From Streptomyces sp. Ag109_O5-1 (GTDB taxonomy: Bacteria > Actinomycetota > Actinomycetes > Streptomycetales > Streptomycetaceae), in assembly GCF_003814875.1 (NCBI RefSeq), contig NZ_RKQF01000001.1, positions 10,292,001 through 10,356,000 of the forward strand: DNA of 64,000 bases, written 5' to 3'. Every line of letters starts with the position of its first letter. Position 1 is the stretch's first letter. Below the pieces are notes generated by a model. That model worked only from the letters and a program-made list of their open reading frames with translations, was not told the origin of the DNA and did no database searches. A program made the translations under genes and the position numbers. Below, one piece after another: positions 63,271 to 64,000 of this stretch.

Positions 63271-64000
63271 GCGGGGTTCCTTCTGGGTACTGGAGAGCAA
63301 AGTGGTGCAGGGCGGCGCGGACTTGGGCGGCATAGGTGTCCAGACCCTCCGCACCGCTGCCGGGCAGGCCGGTGAGGCGGGGCAGCAGGTCGCCGAAGGC
63401 GTTCACCTCGCCGACGGCCGCCCGGCGCCAGTCGACGGCCGGGAGCAGGTCGACGCCGACGCACAGGGTGCGCGGGAAGCAGGCGGCGGCCCGCTCGCAC
63501 ACGCCGAGCACGTCGGACCAGAGGGCCCCGGCCGCTTCGACCGCCTGCCGGGCCGCGTCCAGGTCCCCCCGGCTGCCGCCGAGGTGCAGGTTGGTCAGCG
63601 GGGAGCGGCTGGTGCGGACGACCGCATGCGTGGCCCGGCCGCCGACCACGACGACCCGCAGATCGGCGGCCCGTCCCTGCTGGGCGGCCTTCGGCAGCCA
63701 GCGCTCCAGGTGCAGCCCGTCCGGCGCGAGCGCGTCGACGATCGCCGCGATCTCCGGCTCCCGGTCGTAGCGGCGTACCTTGAGGGAGTTGTGCAGCGTG
63801 CCGTCGGCCGCGCGCTCCACCGAGGTGGTCGCCCGGATCCGGCCGCCGCCCGCCGACTCCACCGCGAGCACGCCGGACGCGGACGAGCCGTGCGCGGGCT
63901 TGACGAAGAGCCGGGGCATCCGGTGCTCCCGCATCAGCGCCCGCACGTCGTCCCAGCCGCGCACCGGCGCCGCTCCGGGACCCGAGGTGGGCGAGGCCGG
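63245..64000 (-). CDS. STM4014-family protein, ATP-grasp-like (N terminus beyond window)
   Basis: The frame is open to the right edge, so about 250 C-terminal residues are seen. MPRLFVKPAHGSSASGVLAVESAGGGR looks like an ATP-grasp nucleotide-binding loop; LHLERWLPKAAQQGRAADLRVVVVGG, VVRTSRSPLTNLHLGG and LCVGVDLLPAVDWRRAAVGEVNAFGDLLP, with E and N that could bind magnesium, continue the fold. ATP-grasp enzymes join a carboxylate to an amine through an acyl phosphate. It is the first visible gene of the cluster; whether another gene precedes it is unknown. It overlaps the next gene by 26 bp. Confidence 0.82.
   Translation of the reverse strand, partial: PASPTSGPGAAPVRGWDDVRALMREHRMPRLFVKPAHGSSASGVLAVESAGGGRIRATTSVERAADGTLHNSLKVRRYDREPEIAAIVDALAPDGLHLERWLPKAAQQGRAADLRVVVVGGRATHAVVRTSRSPLTNLHLGGSRGDLDAARQAVEAAGALWSDVLGVCERAAACFPRTLCVGVDLLPAVDWRRAAVGEVNAFGDLLPRLTGLPGSGAEGLDTYAAQVRAALHHFALQYPEGTPHALARPGR

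Overview
The window looks like part of a Streptomyces (or close actinomycete) chromosome. It is very GC-rich with GC-ending codons, many genes overlap by four bases (ATGA or GTGA), and starts are often GTG and occasionally TTG. Other actinomycete traits are SpoIIE-type phosphatases fused to sensor or RsbW-like kinase domains, an orphan roadblock protein, sugar transporters without their own ATPase, a single rare TTA codon in a regulator, and a copy of a repeat familiar from Streptomyces intergenic spacers. No rRNA, tRNA, CRISPR array, phage module or transposase was recognised.

Layout. 1-2967: end of an NRPS-independent siderophore operon (synthetase fragment, PLP decarboxylase, MFS exporter). 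2939-8479: a divergent NAD-dependent DNA ligase, two lipoproteins (one with an HNH-like motif), a small barrel protein and a cyclase-family hydrolase. 8562-15845: a 1081-aa sensor/phosphatase/kinase protein with a 42-bp minisatellite in its linker, then a ribose-type ABC importer operon. 15900-19775: a 1291-aa HTH-STAND-WD40 protein. 20054-24792: a secreted protein, a divergent nitrilase/APC permease pair against a GntR regulator, an ArsR regulator and a roadblock protein. 25041-30170: a DeoR-controlled carbohydrate/polyol uptake and dehydrogenase operon. 30858-34538: a decaying patch with a TetR remnant, a frameshifted DUF3500 gene, a truncated HupE gene and a headless beta-propeller fragment. 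34653-38685: a Tat-exported protein, an alcohol dehydrogenase and a PAS-GAF-SpoIIE phosphatase. 38865-46906: molybdenum enzymes (a one-chain nitrate reductase/flavoprotein fusion and an IorBA-like pair) around a PucR-type regulator. 46930-59772: mostly small regulator plus enzyme units (FMN reductase/TetR, FAD monooxygenase/TetR, LacI/aldehyde dehydrogenase, thioredoxin/disulfide-oxidoreductase-like flavoprotein, peptide deformylase, PepSY protein/BlaI). 59813-64000: a TPR protein and a four-gene cluster of the STM4011-STM4012-STM4013-STM4014 families, cut by the right edge.

How the genes work together. Most units are self-contained: a regulator next to, or divergent from, the enzyme or transporter it probably controls, often with a visible palindrome between them. 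The best candidate for an undescribed system is the right-edge cluster, where two different radical SAM enzymes, an alkaline-phosphatase-fold hydrolase and an ATP-grasp-like protein are tightly coupled; its families are named but, to my knowledge, its chemistry is not established. The pseudogene patch at 30858-34538 and the tandem repeats (two in coding linkers, one across a gene end, others between genes) are the clearest signs of recent local change.
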